From Paenibacillus sp. HGH0039 (GTDB lineage Bacteria > Bacillota > Bacilli > Paenibacillales > NBRC-103111), in assembly GCF_000411255.1 (NCBI RefSeq), contig NZ_KE150413.1, forward strand, positions 908,999 to 972,998: 64,000 nt of DNA. Reading direction: 5' to 3'. The position numbers and the translations under genes are program-made. This document shows, one piece after another, positions 33,971 through 42,727 of this stretch (position 1 is the stretch's first letter; each line of letters begins with the position of its first letter). The notes beneath the pieces were generated by a model. It was not told the origin of the DNA and did not search any database. It saw only the letters and a program-made list of their open reading frames with translations.

Positions 33971-34852
33971 ATGGAAAATACCCGTGAAGACCGCTTGTTC
34001 AACACCGTCATTTACCTGGTTCTCGGGCTGGTGCTGCTGATCGTCCTGTACCCGCTGGTATTCGTGCTCAGCGCTTCGTTCAGCGAACCCCAATACATTA
34101 TGAACGGGGAAGTGCTGCTCTGGCCCAAGGGGCTGACGCTGGACTCGTATACCAAAATTTTCGAGGACGGCCAAATTATGAGGGGCTTCGGCAATACGCT
34201 TCTGTATACGACTACGGGGACGTGCCTCAACGTGATCATGACGATTCTGGCGGCGTATCCCCTTTCCCGCAAAGACTTCGTGGGCCGCAATCTGTTCATG
34301 GGCCTGTTCGTATTCACGATGTTTTTCAGCGGGGGGCTCATTCCGACCTACATCCTGATCAAAAATCTCGGCCTGCTGAACTCCTTCTGGGTCATGATTT
34401 TGCCCGGCGCCGTGTCCATCTGGAACATCATCATCATGCGGACCTTTTTCCAGCAGACGATTCCCGGAGAGCTTGAAGAGGCGGCGACCATCGACGGCTG
34501 CTCCAATATGCAGATCCTGACGCGGGTCATCCTGCCGCTGTCCATGCCGATCATCGCCGTCACCATTCTGTTCTACGCGGTCGGGCACTGGAACTCGTTC
34601 TTCAACGCCCTGCTGTACCTGTCCGACAAAAGCAAGTTTCCGCTTCAGCTCGTCCTGCGCGAAATTCTCATTCAAGGGCAGACGGACAGCCTGGTCAAAA
34701 TGTCGACGGAATCGGCGATCAAGCAGCAGCGGGCGGTGGAAGGCATTAAATATGCCGTTCTCGTCCTGGCCAATCTCCCGATGTTCCTGCTCTATCCGTT
34801 CCTTCAGCGGTACTTCGTCAAGGGAATTATGATCGGCGCCATCAAGGGCTGA
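33971..34852 (+). CDS. CUT1 sugar ABC permease (YtcP/LplC type), operon 1
   Basis: 293 residues. Six membrane helices with typical LplC/YtcP text: VLYPLVFVLSASFSEP, AAYPLSRKDFVGRNLFMGLFVFTMFFSGGLIPTYILIKNLGLLNSFW, the EAA loop LEEAATIDGCSNMQILTRVILPLSMPI, and a C-terminus of YPFLQRYFVKGIMIGAIKG. It starts 15 bp after the first permease and pairs with it in the membrane. A paralogue of the same type lies at 41783. Confidence 0.93.
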   Translation: MENTREDRLFNTVIYLVLGLVLLIVLYPLVFVLSASFSEPQYIMNGEVLLWPKGLTLDSYTKIFEDGQIMRGFGNTLLYTTTGTCLNVIMTILAAYPLSRKDFVGRNLFMGLFVFTMFFSGGLIPTYILIKNLGLLNSFWVMILPGAVSIWNIIIMRTFFQQTIPGELEEAATIDGCSNMQILTRVILPLSMPIIAVTILFYAVGHWNSFFNALLYLSDKSKFPLQLVLREILIQGQTDSLVKMSTESAIKQQRAVEGIKYAVLVLANLPMFLLYPFLQRYFVKGIMIGAIKG

Positions 34853-34918
34853 TCGTTCATCCGATACACGCTTCACGATATTCGCGATAGTTACGATTAA
34901 ACAAGGGAGGTTAACGAG

Positions 34919-36535
34919 ATGAAGAGAAAGAGAGCGATGAAACTCGTTTTGGCTTGCGCGCTGACGACGGCGGTGCTGTCCGGATGCAGCAGCGGAGGTG
35001 AGAAAGGCGCCGGGGAAGCGGCAGAGGCGAAAGGCGTGAATGCGACGGGGTTCCCGATCGTCCAGGAGCCGGTCACGGTCAATGCTTTTGCCGCCAAGTT
35101 TTTCGCCAATGCCGACTGGAACAAATTGAAGCTGTGGCAGGAATACGAGAAGAAAACGAACATCCACATCAACTGGGAGACCGTCCAAAAGGACGCCTTG
35201 AAAGAAAAACGAAATCTGCTCATGGCGAGCAGCGGGTATCCCGACCTGTTTTACGCTTCCGCTTTCTCGAAATCCGACTTGTTTAAATACGGCAAGCAGG
35301 GTGTATTTCTGCCCCTGAACGACTACATCGATCAATATGCGCCGAACCTCAAGGCTCTGATGGAGAAATACCCGGTCATTAAAAAGGGCATCACCATGCC
35401 GGACGGCAAAATTTACAGCCTGCCGACTTTGTATGACCCGGAATTCCGGTCCGTTTTCTTCAATACCCCTTGGGTTAAGACGGAATGGCTGACCAAACTG
35501 GGACTGAAGGAACCGGAGAACCTCGACGAATTTGCGGCGATGCTGAAGGCATTTAAGCAGGGAGATCCGAACGGGAACGGCAAACCGGATGAAATCGCGT
35601 GGGGCGGAGTCGGGACGACAGGAATTGTCGGTTACTTGAGAGGTTCCTTCGGTCTAGGCAACCACGGCAACGCCAACCTGTATGTCGATACGGAACCGGA
35701 TTCGGGCAAAATCCGCTTTATCCCCGCCGATCCGCGTTACAAAGAAATGCTGGAATACATCCACAAGCTGTATAAAGACGGCCTGCTGGAGCAGGATATA
35801 GCCTCCGTGAAAAGCGAGGAGGTCGACGCGAAGGGAACCGCCGGGCTGCTGGGCATCGTGGATAACGTAGACCCTGCGGCGATCTATAACCAGAAAGGAT
35901 ACGCCGGCCTGCCAGTACTGAAAGGACCGCACGGCGATCAGCTCTACACGTATATCGGTTCTCCGCTCGGCAATATCGGGATGTTTATTCTGACCGATAA
36001 AGCGAAGAATCCGGCCGCTATGGTCCGGTGGATGGATTATTTTTACGGCGAGGAAGGCATCAAGATGTTCTTCATGGGCTGGAAAGACGACACGTACAAG
36101 GAAGAGAGCGACGGAACGGTCGATTATGTGGACGCCATCAAAAACAACAAGGACGGTCTCAGCCTCGACCAGGCGGTCAGCCAATATCTGATCTGGCCGG
36201 GCGGGTATTACCCGGGATTCGTCAAGCAGGCGTACTTCAAAGGAGCGGAAGGGCTTCCTACTTCCGTAGCCAATTCGAAGAAAGCCGATCCGCACGTACT
36301 CAAGCCGGAGGAAATCTGGCCGGCCTTCAATTTCACGACGGAAGAACAGCAGGAATTGACGACGCTGGCCAATGACATCGAAACGTATGTCACGGAAATG
36401 AAAGACAAATTCATCGTCGGAGATGCGCCTCTGTCCCAGTGGGACGACTATGTGGCGACCCTGAACAAAATGGGACTGGACCGCTACAAGCAAATTTATC
36501 AGGCTGCACTGGACCGCTACTCCAAGAGCAGTTAA
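34919..36535 (+). CDS. CUT1 solute-binding lipoprotein (LipO type), operon 1
   Basis: 538 residues. The signal peptide ends with the lipobox VLSGCSSG (Cys about residue 22). The mature protein is a large type of extracellular sugar-binding protein: TGFPIVQEPVTVNAFA, WQEYEKKTNIHINWETV, LNDYIDQYAPNLKALMEKYP, a calcium-site-like GDPNGNGKPDE, and the Trp-rich C-terminal part MVRWMDYFYGEEGIKMFFMGW. It should capture an oligosaccharide for the two permeases encoded just before it. It resembles, but is clearly diverged from, the binding protein at 42728. Confidence 0.92.
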   Translation: MKRKRAMKLVLACALTTAVLSGCSSGGEKGAGEAAEAKGVNATGFPIVQEPVTVNAFAAKFFANADWNKLKLWQEYEKKTNIHINWETVQKDALKEKRNLLMASSGYPDLFYASAFSKSDLFKYGKQGVFLPLNDYIDQYAPNLKALMEKYPVIKKGITMPDGKIYSLPTLYDPEFRSVFFNTPWVKTEWLTKLGLKEPENLDEFAAMLKAFKQGDPNGNGKPDEIAWGGVGTTGIVGYLRGSFGLGNHGNANLYVDTEPDSGKIRFIPADPRYKEMLEYIHKLYKDGLLEQDIASVKSEEVDAKGTAGLLGIVDNVDPAAIYNQKGYAGLPVLKGPHGDQLYTYIGSPLGNIGMFILTDKAKNPAAMVRWMDYFYGEEGIKMFFMGWKDDTYKEESDGTVDYVDAIKNNKDGLSLDQAVSQYLIWPGGYYPGFVKQAYFKGAEGLPTSVANSKKADPHVLKPEEIWPAFNFTTEEQQELTTLANDIETYVTEMKDKFIVGDAPLSQWDDYVATLNKMGLDRYKQIYQAALDRYSKSS

Positions 36536-36549
36536 GGGAGAGAGAGAAC

Positions 36550-37824
36550 ATGAGCGAATTGACCGCAATATTAATCGGCGCGGGCGCCCGGGGAGCGGGC
36601 GGCTATGCCCCGTATGCCCTGGATTATCCGCATGAGCTGCAGTTCGTGGCCGTGGCGGAGACAGATGCCGAACGCAGGGAGAAAATGGCGGAGAAGCACG
36701 GCATTCCGGCAGAGCACCGCTACGATACGTGGGAAGAGCTGCTGAACCTGCCCAAAATGGCGGATATCGCCGTCATCTGCACCCAGGACCGGATGCACTA
36801 CGAGCCGACGATGCGGGCTCTTGCCGCCAAGTATCACGTGCTGCTGGAGAAGCCGATGTCCCCGGACCCGCGCGAGTGCCTGGACATGGAACAGGCCGCC
36901 CGGGACAACGACCGGCTGCTCACGATCTGCCACGTGCTGCGCTACACGCCGTTCTGGACGGCGGTCAAGACGGCCATCACGGAGGGGAGAATCGGCGAGG
37001 TGGTATCCATCCAGCTCAACGAGAACGTGGGCTACTGGCATATCGCCCACAGCTTCGTGAGGGGGAACTGGAACAACTCGCACAAAGCCAGTCCGATGAT
37101 CCTGGCCAAATCTTGCCACGATATGGACGTCCTATCGTGGCTGATGGATAAACCGTGCAGCCGGGTAAGCTCGTTCGGCTCGCTCATGCACTTCAACGGG
37201 GCGCACGCGCCCGAAGGCTCCGCGGACCGCTGCCTGGACTGCGCGGTGGAGCCGACGTGCCCGTATTCCGCCACGCGGTTCTATCTCAGCCGGGAATTCA
37301 GAGGCTGGGCCGGGCACTTCACAAGCGACCTTTCCAAGGAGAGCATCGTAAAAGGGCTGCGCGAGACGGACTACGGACGCTGCGTGTACCGCAGCGACAA
37401 CAACGTCGTCGATCACCAGGTGGTGAACATGGAGTTCGAAGGAGGCGCCACGGCCATGTTCAGCATGTGCGGCTTTACGTTCGAACAGGAGCGGCGCATT
37501 CAGATCATGGGCACGCGGGGAGAACTGAGGGCGGAGGGCGACTCGATTATCGTCTACGATTTTCTGACGCATCAGAAGACGGAGATTACGATCCCTGTCC
37601 AGACGGCCGGACACGGAGGCGGGGACAGCGGCATCGTCCGCAGCTTCCTCCAGGAAGTGCGGACTTACAGCGGCCAGGAAGGCCTCACCTCGGCGGCCGC
37701 CTCCGTCCGCAGCCATCTCATGGCCTTCGCGGCCGAAGAATCCCGTCTGAACGGCGGAGCGCCGATCGAATTGACGGAGTACGCCCGGACGCTCGCGCAA
37801 AACGCGGGCGGGCTGAGCGGTTAA
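36550..37824 (+). CDS. Gfo/Idh/MocA family oxidoreductase
   Basis: 424 residues from ATG 36550, 14 bp after the binding-protein stop; the longer frame from 36439 overlaps that gene and is rejected. The N-terminal Rossmann domain has LIGAGARGAGGYAPYALDYP and IAVICTQDRMHYEPTMRALAAKYHVLLEKPMSPDPRE; the EKP motif is the family signature. A C-terminal alpha/beta domain follows, with four Cys in EGSADRCLDCAVEPTCPYS that may form a small metal site. It probably oxidises, epimerises or otherwise converts the imported sugar, using NAD(P). It is the last gene of CUT1 operon 1, before a terminator. Confidence 0.9.
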   Translation: MSELTAILIGAGARGAGGYAPYALDYPHELQFVAVAETDAERREKMAEKHGIPAEHRYDTWEELLNLPKMADIAVICTQDRMHYEPTMRALAAKYHVLLEKPMSPDPRECLDMEQAARDNDRLLTICHVLRYTPFWTAVKTAITEGRIGEVVSIQLNENVGYWHIAHSFVRGNWNNSHKASPMILAKSCHDMDVLSWLMDKPCSRVSSFGSLMHFNGAHAPEGSADRCLDCAVEPTCPYSATRFYLSREFRGWAGHFTSDLSKESIVKGLRETDYGRCVYRSDNNVVDHQVVNMEFEGGATAMFSMCGFTFEQERRIQIMGTRGELRAEGDSIIVYDFLTHQKTEITIPVQTAGHGGGDSGIVRSFLQEVRTYSGQEGLTSAAASVRSHLMAFAAEESRLNGGAPIELTEYARTLAQNAGGLSG

Positions 37825-37902
37825 AACGGCGGCTCGCTGCTTTTACGGCCGTTCGGCATTGCGTTCCGGCCCGAAGGACGTGTATGCTGGTAAAAGAACA
37901 TA

Positions 37903-37939
37903 AGCGCCATAGCTGCTCCGGCGGCTGTGGCGTTTTTTT
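37903..37939 (+). terminator. Terminator of CUT1 operon 1
   Basis: CGCCATAGC (37905-37913) pairs with GCTGTGGCG (37924-37932) with one G-U, followed by seven T. Confidence 0.85.
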
Positions 37940-37985
37940 GCCGGCCGACTAGGCAAATCCGAAACGGGAAAGCAGGTGTCATGGC

Positions 37986-38609
37986 GTGGAACCGATTCTT
38001 ATTTTTGATTTCGACGGGACGATTGTGGATTCCAAAGGGCTGGCGGTGCAGCTTTTTAATGAACTGGCGGTCAAATTCGGGGGCAGGCGAATCGAAGAGG
38101 CCGAAATCGGCAGACTTTCGGGCCTGTCCGTACCGGACCGTCTAAAGGCGCTGCACGTGCCGCTTTTTAAACTGCCCGCTCTTCTGCTGGAAGCCAAACG
38201 AAACTACAAACAAGCGGCGGTAAACCTGCAGCCGGCAGACGGCATGAAGGAGCTGCTTCTGGCGCTAAAAGAACAGGGCCGAACGATGGGCATCCTGTCT
38301 TCCAATACGGCCGAAAATATCCGGCATTTCCTTGACCTCCACGGACTGGAGATGTTCGATTTCGTTCATTCGGCAACGAATCTGTTCGGCAAGGACAAGG
38401 CGATCCGCGGCATGCTCCGCGCTCATTCGCTTCCCGCGGACCGGATTATTTACGTGGGGGACGAGCTGAGAGACGTCGAGGCCTGCCGGAGGGCCGGAGT
38501 GCGAGCGGCTGCCGTCACCTGGGGCTTCGATTCCGAAGAGCTGCTGGCCGGAGCGGGACCCGATTATGTGTGCCGTACGCCCGAGCAGTTGGCGGCGGTT
38601 TTGCGGTAG
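37986..38609 (+). CDS. HAD family hydrolase (phosphoglycolate phosphatase-like)
   Basis: 207 residues from GTG 37986. HAD motif I is LIFDFDGTIVDS (nucleophile Asp8, Asp10), motif II lies in GILSSNTAENI, the lysine in FGKDKAI, and motif IV in IYVGDELRDVEACRRAG. A helical cap domain is inserted at about 20-85. It should dephosphorylate a small phosphate ester such as a sugar phosphate or phosphoglycolate. It lies after the terminator of CUT1 operon 1, so it is probably a separate transcript that only happens to stand among the sugar genes. Confidence 0.88.
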   Translation: MEPILIFDFDGTIVDSKGLAVQLFNELAVKFGGRRIEEAEIGRLSGLSVPDRLKALHVPLFKLPALLLEAKRNYKQAAVNLQPADGMKELLLALKEQGRTMGILSSNTAENIRHFLDLHGLEMFDFVHSATNLFGKDKAIRGMLRAHSLPADRIIYVGDELRDVEACRRAGVRAAAVTWGFDSEELLAGAGPDYVCRTPEQLAAVLR

Positions 38610-38827
38610 ACTATCGGGACAAGCGGGAACGCATCTCCCGGCAAAGCCCCGGCCCCGGGGCTGAGGCGGCGATATCCGCACAAGCGGATGCTTCCGCCGC
38701 AGCGGAGGCGGCAGCGGCCTGGGCACACGGAGCCGCGAAGGGGGAGCGCAACCGCAACCGCAACGGTGCCCGCATGGAAGCGGATGAAGACCGGGATTAA
38801 AGCGAGATTCGATACGCACGCCCGAAT

Positions 38828-38868
38828 AAAAACGCCTGATTTGCCGGAATTGGCAGATCAGGCGTTTT
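38828..38868. terminator. Bidirectional terminator
   Basis: AAAACGCCTGATTTGCC pairs with GGCAGATCAGGCGTTTT (one mismatch) around a GGAATT loop, with A and T runs on each side. It lies 219 bp after the HAD gene. The stretch 38610-38827 in between is GC-rich, and no gene is supported in it. Confidence 0.82.
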
Positions 38869-38929
38869 CTTTTACCGCTCGCGACGGGGTTATTGGGGCC
38901 GAATGGGCTATGACTATTGCAGGCGGTTA

Positions 38930-39156
38930 TCGCATCCAAAGTTGTCACCACTACCGATAAGCTCTCCGCTGCCGGGTAGGCTGCCATTACCGAAGGGCCT
39001 ATCGCTGTCGAAGTAAGTGCCCACCGATACGCTACCGGGTAGGCTGTCACCATCGAACGGCTTACCGAAGCCTAGCCTACCCTTACCGAAAAGGTGGCCG
39101 CTGTCGAAGGACAAACCGCCACCGAAAGGGGCAGCCGTTACCGGTCCACGCTGTCA
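38930..39156. repeat. Degenerate repeats downstream of the fucosidase gene
   Basis: A stretch of imperfect short units, such as CTACCGGGTAGGCTG and CTGCCGGGTAGGCTG, and repeated TACCGAAG or CTGTCGAAG. On the minus strand one frame, open from 39153 to 38914, reads as a Gly/Phe/Asp/Ser-rich peptide (LFGKGRLGFGKPFDGDSLPG, then DSDRPFGNGSLPGSGE) without a convincing start. It may be a decayed tail of a repetitive protein or simple repeat expansion. Confidence 0.45.
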
Positions 39157-39160
39157 CGGC

Positions 39161-40450
39161 CTAGTTATGGGTAACCACGGCCCCGGAACCGCCGTACATG
39201 TCCAGTTCGTCCTCCAGTTCGATTTTCAGCACGGTCACATAGTCGTGGGTATCTTCCGGGGTCAGATGAATCCAAGTGGTTCCGGGTATCTGAAACCAGG
39301 GCACGCCCCCGTGGATATCGTACGTGAGCTCTTTGCCCGAATGCAGAACGGTAATCGTGCGGATTTTGCTGGAAAGCCCTTTGAGGCAGACCGATTCTTT
39401 CGGATCGTCGTACACGAACAGATAGAGCGTTTTTTTATCTTTGGACAACGTGCTGCCCCCGAGATAATACCGGGTAAGAATGCCTTCCCGTGTTCCGTAA
39501 ACGGCTTCTTCGTGAGTCCGGATCCAGCTTCCGAGTCCCAGCAAAATTTGCTCCTGCCGGGGATCGACGGTGCCGTCTTCCTTGGGCCCGATATCGAGCA
39601 GCATATTTCCGCCCATGGAGATGCAGTCGCAGAACATCCGGATGATCTGATGCAGAGATTTATAATGGTTGTCGTCCGGAACGTAGCCCCAGGAGCTGTT
39701 GATCGTCGTGCAAAACTCCCAGGGGCCCTCGGGTCTCGTAATCGGCAGCCCCTGCTCGGGGGTTTTATAGTCCCCGTGTCCCTGCAGACGGGAATTGATC
39801 ATGATCGCGGGGTTGAAGGAGAGCAGGTAGTTTTTAAAAGCAGGCAGGTTCCACTGCTCGGCGCTCCGTTCCCAATCCCCGTCGAACCAGAGCAGATCCA
39901 CTTTCCCGTAATTCGTCAGAAGCTCCCGCAGTTGTTCATTGTTAAACGTCAGAAAGCGCTGCCATTTTTCTTCGTCCTGAACGCCGTCCGCAGGGCTCGA
40001 GAAGGGGTTGGCCCGGCCCGGCTCCTCGGGAACTCTGCCGCCCTCGTAGACGCTGGGATAATCGGGATGGGACCAGTCGATCAGGGAGAAGTACAGGCCC
40101 AGCCGGATTCCCCTTCGGGTCACCGCATCGGCGTATTCCCGGATGATGTCCCTGCCGGCCGGCGTGCTTTTGACCACATTGAGATCGCTGGCCTGCGTAT
40201 CCCACAATGCGACGCCGTCGTGATGCTTCGTTGTGAGGACGGCATATTTTGCGCCGGACTTCTCGATCAGATCCGCCCATTTGTCCGCATCAAAGTTCCG
40301 GGCCGTAAAGCCGCCGAGCTGCTTCATATAATCCTCGTACGAAATGCGACCGTTGTAGAAGGACCACGACTCGGCGATTCCGTTAACCGCATAAATCCCG
40401 TAATGAATGAAAATCCCCAGCTTCGCGTCCTCGAACCACTGCTGTACCAT
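39161..40450 (-). CDS. GH29 alpha-L-fucosidase
   Basis: 429 residues, ATG with GGAGAGG upstream. The GH29 fold is recognisable: WFEDAKLGIFIHYGIYAV at the N-terminus, AKYAVLTTKHHDGVALWDT, the nucleophile region KVDLLWFDGDW (Asp190), and GGNMLLDIGPKEDGTVDP near 315. A C-terminal beta-sandwich domain (about 350-429) ends the protein. No signal peptide is present, so it acts in the cytoplasm on imported fucosylated oligosaccharides. It is divergent from CUT1 operon 2 across a 344-bp control region, which suggests joint control. A second, distant GH29 gene lies at 47123. Confidence 0.92.
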   Translation of the reverse strand: MVQQWFEDAKLGIFIHYGIYAVNGIAESWSFYNGRISYEDYMKQLGGFTARNFDADKWADLIEKSGAKYAVLTTKHHDGVALWDTQASDLNVVKSTPAGRDIIREYADAVTRRGIRLGLYFSLIDWSHPDYPSVYEGGRVPEEPGRANPFSSPADGVQDEEKWQRFLTFNNEQLRELLTNYGKVDLLWFDGDWERSAEQWNLPAFKNYLLSFNPAIMINSRLQGHGDYKTPEQGLPITRPEGPWEFCTTINSSWGYVPDDNHYKSLHQIIRMFCDCISMGGNMLLDIGPKEDGTVDPRQEQILLGLGSWIRTHEEAVYGTREGILTRYYLGGSTLSKDKKTLYLFVYDDPKESVCLKGLSSKIRTITVLHSGKELTYDIHGGVPWFQIPGTTWIHLTPEDTHDYVTVLKIELEDELDMYGGSGAVVTHN

Positions 40451-40552
40451 CTGGTATCCTCTCCTTTTCGCGTAACGATTCTTAAGCAGTATCTCACATT
40501 CCGCAGGCGCTGGATTGATGTGGTTTTTGACGTGCGTCTGCGGAGAACAAGA

Positions 40553-40586
40553 ATAACCAACCGCCTGTTTGGGGAGGATTGGTTAT
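40553..40586. promoter_or_regulatory. Hairpin or operator between fucosidase and CUT1 operon 2
   Basis: ATAACCAA (40553-40560) and TTGGTTAT (40579-40586) form a perfect 8-bp inverted repeat, with C-rich and G-rich inner segments that can extend the stem. There is no T run. It lies about 100 bp upstream of the minus-strand fucosidase start. A second pair, CCGCAG/CTGCGG (40501-40506 and 40538-40543), is nested beside it. Confidence 0.4.
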
Positions 40587-40642
40587 CTTTGCGTTCAGGG
40601 AACCCGAAGCGGGCGAATCCCGCCAAGAATATGTCTTTTTTG

Positions 40643-40653
40643 TTATCCAAATA
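40643..40653 (+). promoter_or_regulatory. Shared motif TTATCCAAATA
   Basis: The same 11-mer occurs at 32877-32887 upstream of CUT1 operon 1, where it is part of an inverted pair. Here no inverted partner is obvious. Confidence 0.4.
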
Positions 40654-40723
40654 CCGGAAACCGCGAATTTACTCCCTAACGGAGCAGGCCGCCACGAATG
40701 ATGTAGGGATTGAAAATGACATA

Positions 40724-40769
40724 TTTACGGACTCCCGCCCCGGGGGATACACTTTTGAAAACGCTACCA
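40724..40769 (+). promoter_or_regulatory. Promoter with cre site for CUT1 operon 2
   Basis: TTTACG (40724-40729), 18 bases, TACACT (40748-40753) is a fair sigma-A-like promoter. TGAAAACGCTACCA (40756-40769) matches the CcpA cre consensus and covers the predicted transcript start, so catabolite repression is likely. Confidence 0.6.
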
Positions 40770-40794
40770 AAACTAAACGGAAAGGAGTGATACG

Positions 40795-41763
40795 ATGCAG
40801 GCAAAAGCAAGCATCCGCACGGCAGGCACAGCGGGGCGCCCGAAAGCGGGTACAGAAAGGAAGCCGGTCTGGAAACGGATGGTTTTAAACTGGGAATTGT
40901 ATGTGTTTATCGCCCCGGCGTTTCTTTACTTTCTTATTTTTCATTACGGGCCCATGTACGGCATCCTGATCGCCTTCAAAAATTTTATTCCAACCAAAGG
41001 AATATGGGGGAGCCCCTGGGTCGGATTCGATCATTTCGTCCATTTTTTCGAGTCGTATTATTTCTGGGATCTATTGTGGAACACGCTGAGCATCAGCTTG
41101 TACGATCTTGCCGTCGGGTTTCCGATTCCGATCCTTCTGGCGCTCGCTTTTAACGAAGTGCGGGACGGATTTTTCAAACGGATGGTGCAGACCGTCACGT
41201 ACGCCCCTCATTTTATATCCGTTGTCGTGATGGCCGGAATGATCATTACGTTCCTGTCGCCGTCTACGGGGATTCTGGTGCATCTGATCGAGAAGCTCGG
41301 CTTCGAGGCCCCGCAGGTTTTGACGGACCCGAACTGGTTCAAAACGATGTATGTGTTCTCGGGCGTGTGGCAGAGCGCAGGCTGGGGAACGATTATTTAC
41401 CTGGCGGCTTTGTCCGGCGTGGACCCGCAGCTGCATGAAGCGGCCATTATCGACGGCGCCTCGAGATTCCAGCGCATCCGGCACATTAATATTCCGACGA
41501 TTGTGCCGACGATGACCATTTTGCTCATTCTGAATATGGGAAGCCTCTTCGGAGTCGGGTTCGAGAAAATCCTGCTGCTGCAAAATCCGCTCAACATGGA
41601 GGCGTCGGATGTCATTTCCACCTTCGTCTACCGTTCGGGTCTGGTCAACGCCCAGTACAGCTTCTCGGCGGCAGTCGGATTGTTCAACTCCATTGTAAGC
41701 GCTATATTGCTGGTGACTGTGAACCAGATTGTCCGCCGTACCAGCGAGAACAGCTTATGGTAA
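40795..41763 (+). CDS. CUT1 sugar ABC permease (LplB type), operon 2
   Basis: 322 residues, ATG with AAAGGAG upstream. It has the same N-terminal signature as its paralogue at 32984 (ELYVFIAPAFLYFLIFHYGPMYGILIAFKNF), six membrane helices, and the EAA loop QLHEAAIIDGASRFQRIRHINIPTIVPTM. The C-terminus SAAVGLFNSIVSAILLVTVNQIVRRTSENSLW closely parallels the paralogue. It is the first gene of the second transporter operon, divergent from the fucosidase gene at 39161, which makes a fucosylated oligosaccharide a likely cargo. Confidence 0.93.
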   Translation: MQAKASIRTAGTAGRPKAGTERKPVWKRMVLNWELYVFIAPAFLYFLIFHYGPMYGILIAFKNFIPTKGIWGSPWVGFDHFVHFFESYYFWDLLWNTLSISLYDLAVGFPIPILLALAFNEVRDGFFKRMVQTVTYAPHFISVVVMAGMIITFLSPSTGILVHLIEKLGFEAPQVLTDPNWFKTMYVFSGVWQSAGWGTIIYLAALSGVDPQLHEAAIIDGASRFQRIRHINIPTIVPTMTILLILNMGSLFGVGFEKILLLQNPLNMEASDVISTFVYRSGLVNAQYSFSAAVGLFNSIVSAILLVTVNQIVRRTSENSLW

Positions 41764-41782
41764 ATAGAAAGGAGGAAACCGG

Positions 41783-42691
41783 ATGAGCTCGACCGTTAAA
41801 GATACGGCGCGGGATAAACTGTTCCTGATCAGCACGTATGTCTATGTCGCGATTGCCCTCATTCTCGTGGCTTATCCCCTCGTTTATATTTTGAGCGCTT
41901 CGATCAGCAATCCGAAGTATGTCGGCTCGGGCGAGATGTGGCTGTTCCCGAAAGGGCTCACGTTCGAAGGGTACCAGATCGTTTTTGCCAACACGAAAAT
42001 TTGGATGGGGTACGCCAACACAATTTTGTATACGGTGGTCGGGACGGCCGTTAACCTGCTCGTCACGATTCCGGCGGCGTATGCGCTCAGCCGCAAAGAT
42101 TTTGTGGGCCGCAACTTTTTTATGGGCATGTTTATGGTGACGATGTTTTTCGGCGGCGGCCTTGTGCCCACGTACCTGCTCGTCAAGGGTCTCGGGCTCA
42201 TGAACAGCATGTGGGCGATCATTCTGCCTTCTGCGGCGTCCATCTGGAACATCATCGTGTCGAGGACGTTTTTTCAAACCTCTATTCCGAAGGAACTGCA
42301 AGAAGCGGCCCAGATCGACGGCTGCACGAATATGCGGATGTTTCTGAAAATCATCCTGCCGCTTTCGATGCCCATCGTGGCTGTCATGGCGCTATTTTAC
42401 GGAGTCGGCAATTGGAATAGCTACTTCTCCGCGCTGATTTACCTGCACGAAGAATCCAAGTATCCGCTTCAGCTGATTTTGCGCCAGATTCTCGTGCTTC
42501 AGGAGATGTCGGCCCAGACGGGCGGCTCGCTGGATGCCTCGACGGCTTCCGCGCTCAACAATAAAGCCGAGATTGCGGCGCTTGTCAAATATGCCGTCAT
42601 CATCGTGTCCACGCTGCCGATTATTGCGATCTATCCGTTTCTGCAGCGCTATTTCGTGCAAGGCGTCATGATCGGTTCCGTCAAGGGCTGA
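41783..42691 (+). CDS. CUT1 sugar ABC permease (YtcP/LplC type), operon 2
   Basis: 302 residues. Shared family text includes LVAYPLVYILSASISNPKYV, AAYALSRKDFVGRNFFMGMFMVTMFFGGGLVPTYLLVKGLGLMNSMW, the EAA loop LQEAAQIDGCTNMRMFLKIILPLSMPI, and the C-terminus YPFLQRYFVQGVMIGSVKG. It starts 19 bp after the first permease. With it, this should form the membrane channel. It is slightly longer than its paralogue at 33971 because of an insertion near residue 245 (QTGGSLDASTASALN). Confidence 0.93.
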   Translation: MSSTVKDTARDKLFLISTYVYVAIALILVAYPLVYILSASISNPKYVGSGEMWLFPKGLTFEGYQIVFANTKIWMGYANTILYTVVGTAVNLLVTIPAAYALSRKDFVGRNFFMGMFMVTMFFGGGLVPTYLLVKGLGLMNSMWAIILPSAASIWNIIVSRTFFQTSIPKELQEAAQIDGCTNMRMFLKIILPLSMPIVAVMALFYGVGNWNSYFSALIYLHEESKYPLQLILRQILVLQEMSAQTGGSLDASTASALNNKAEIAALVKYAVIIVSTLPIIAIYPFLQRYFVQGVMIGSVKG

Positions 42692-42727
42692 TCTTGCCAT
42701 ACACCATACAAGGGGAGGATTTTATTT

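Noticed and set aside
33947-35335. 462-codon minus-strand frame over permease and binding-protein genes
   Set aside because: It overlaps two genes with strong family signatures and shows no domain of its own.
38610-38827. Ala-rich frame after the HAD gene
   Set aside because: The low-complexity GC-rich frame has no ribosome site, and it lies before the terminator as 3' untranslated sequence.
39017-40888. 623-codon plus-strand frame over the fucosidase gene
   Set aside because: It is antisense to a well-supported GH29 gene and runs through the divergent promoter region and into the first permease.
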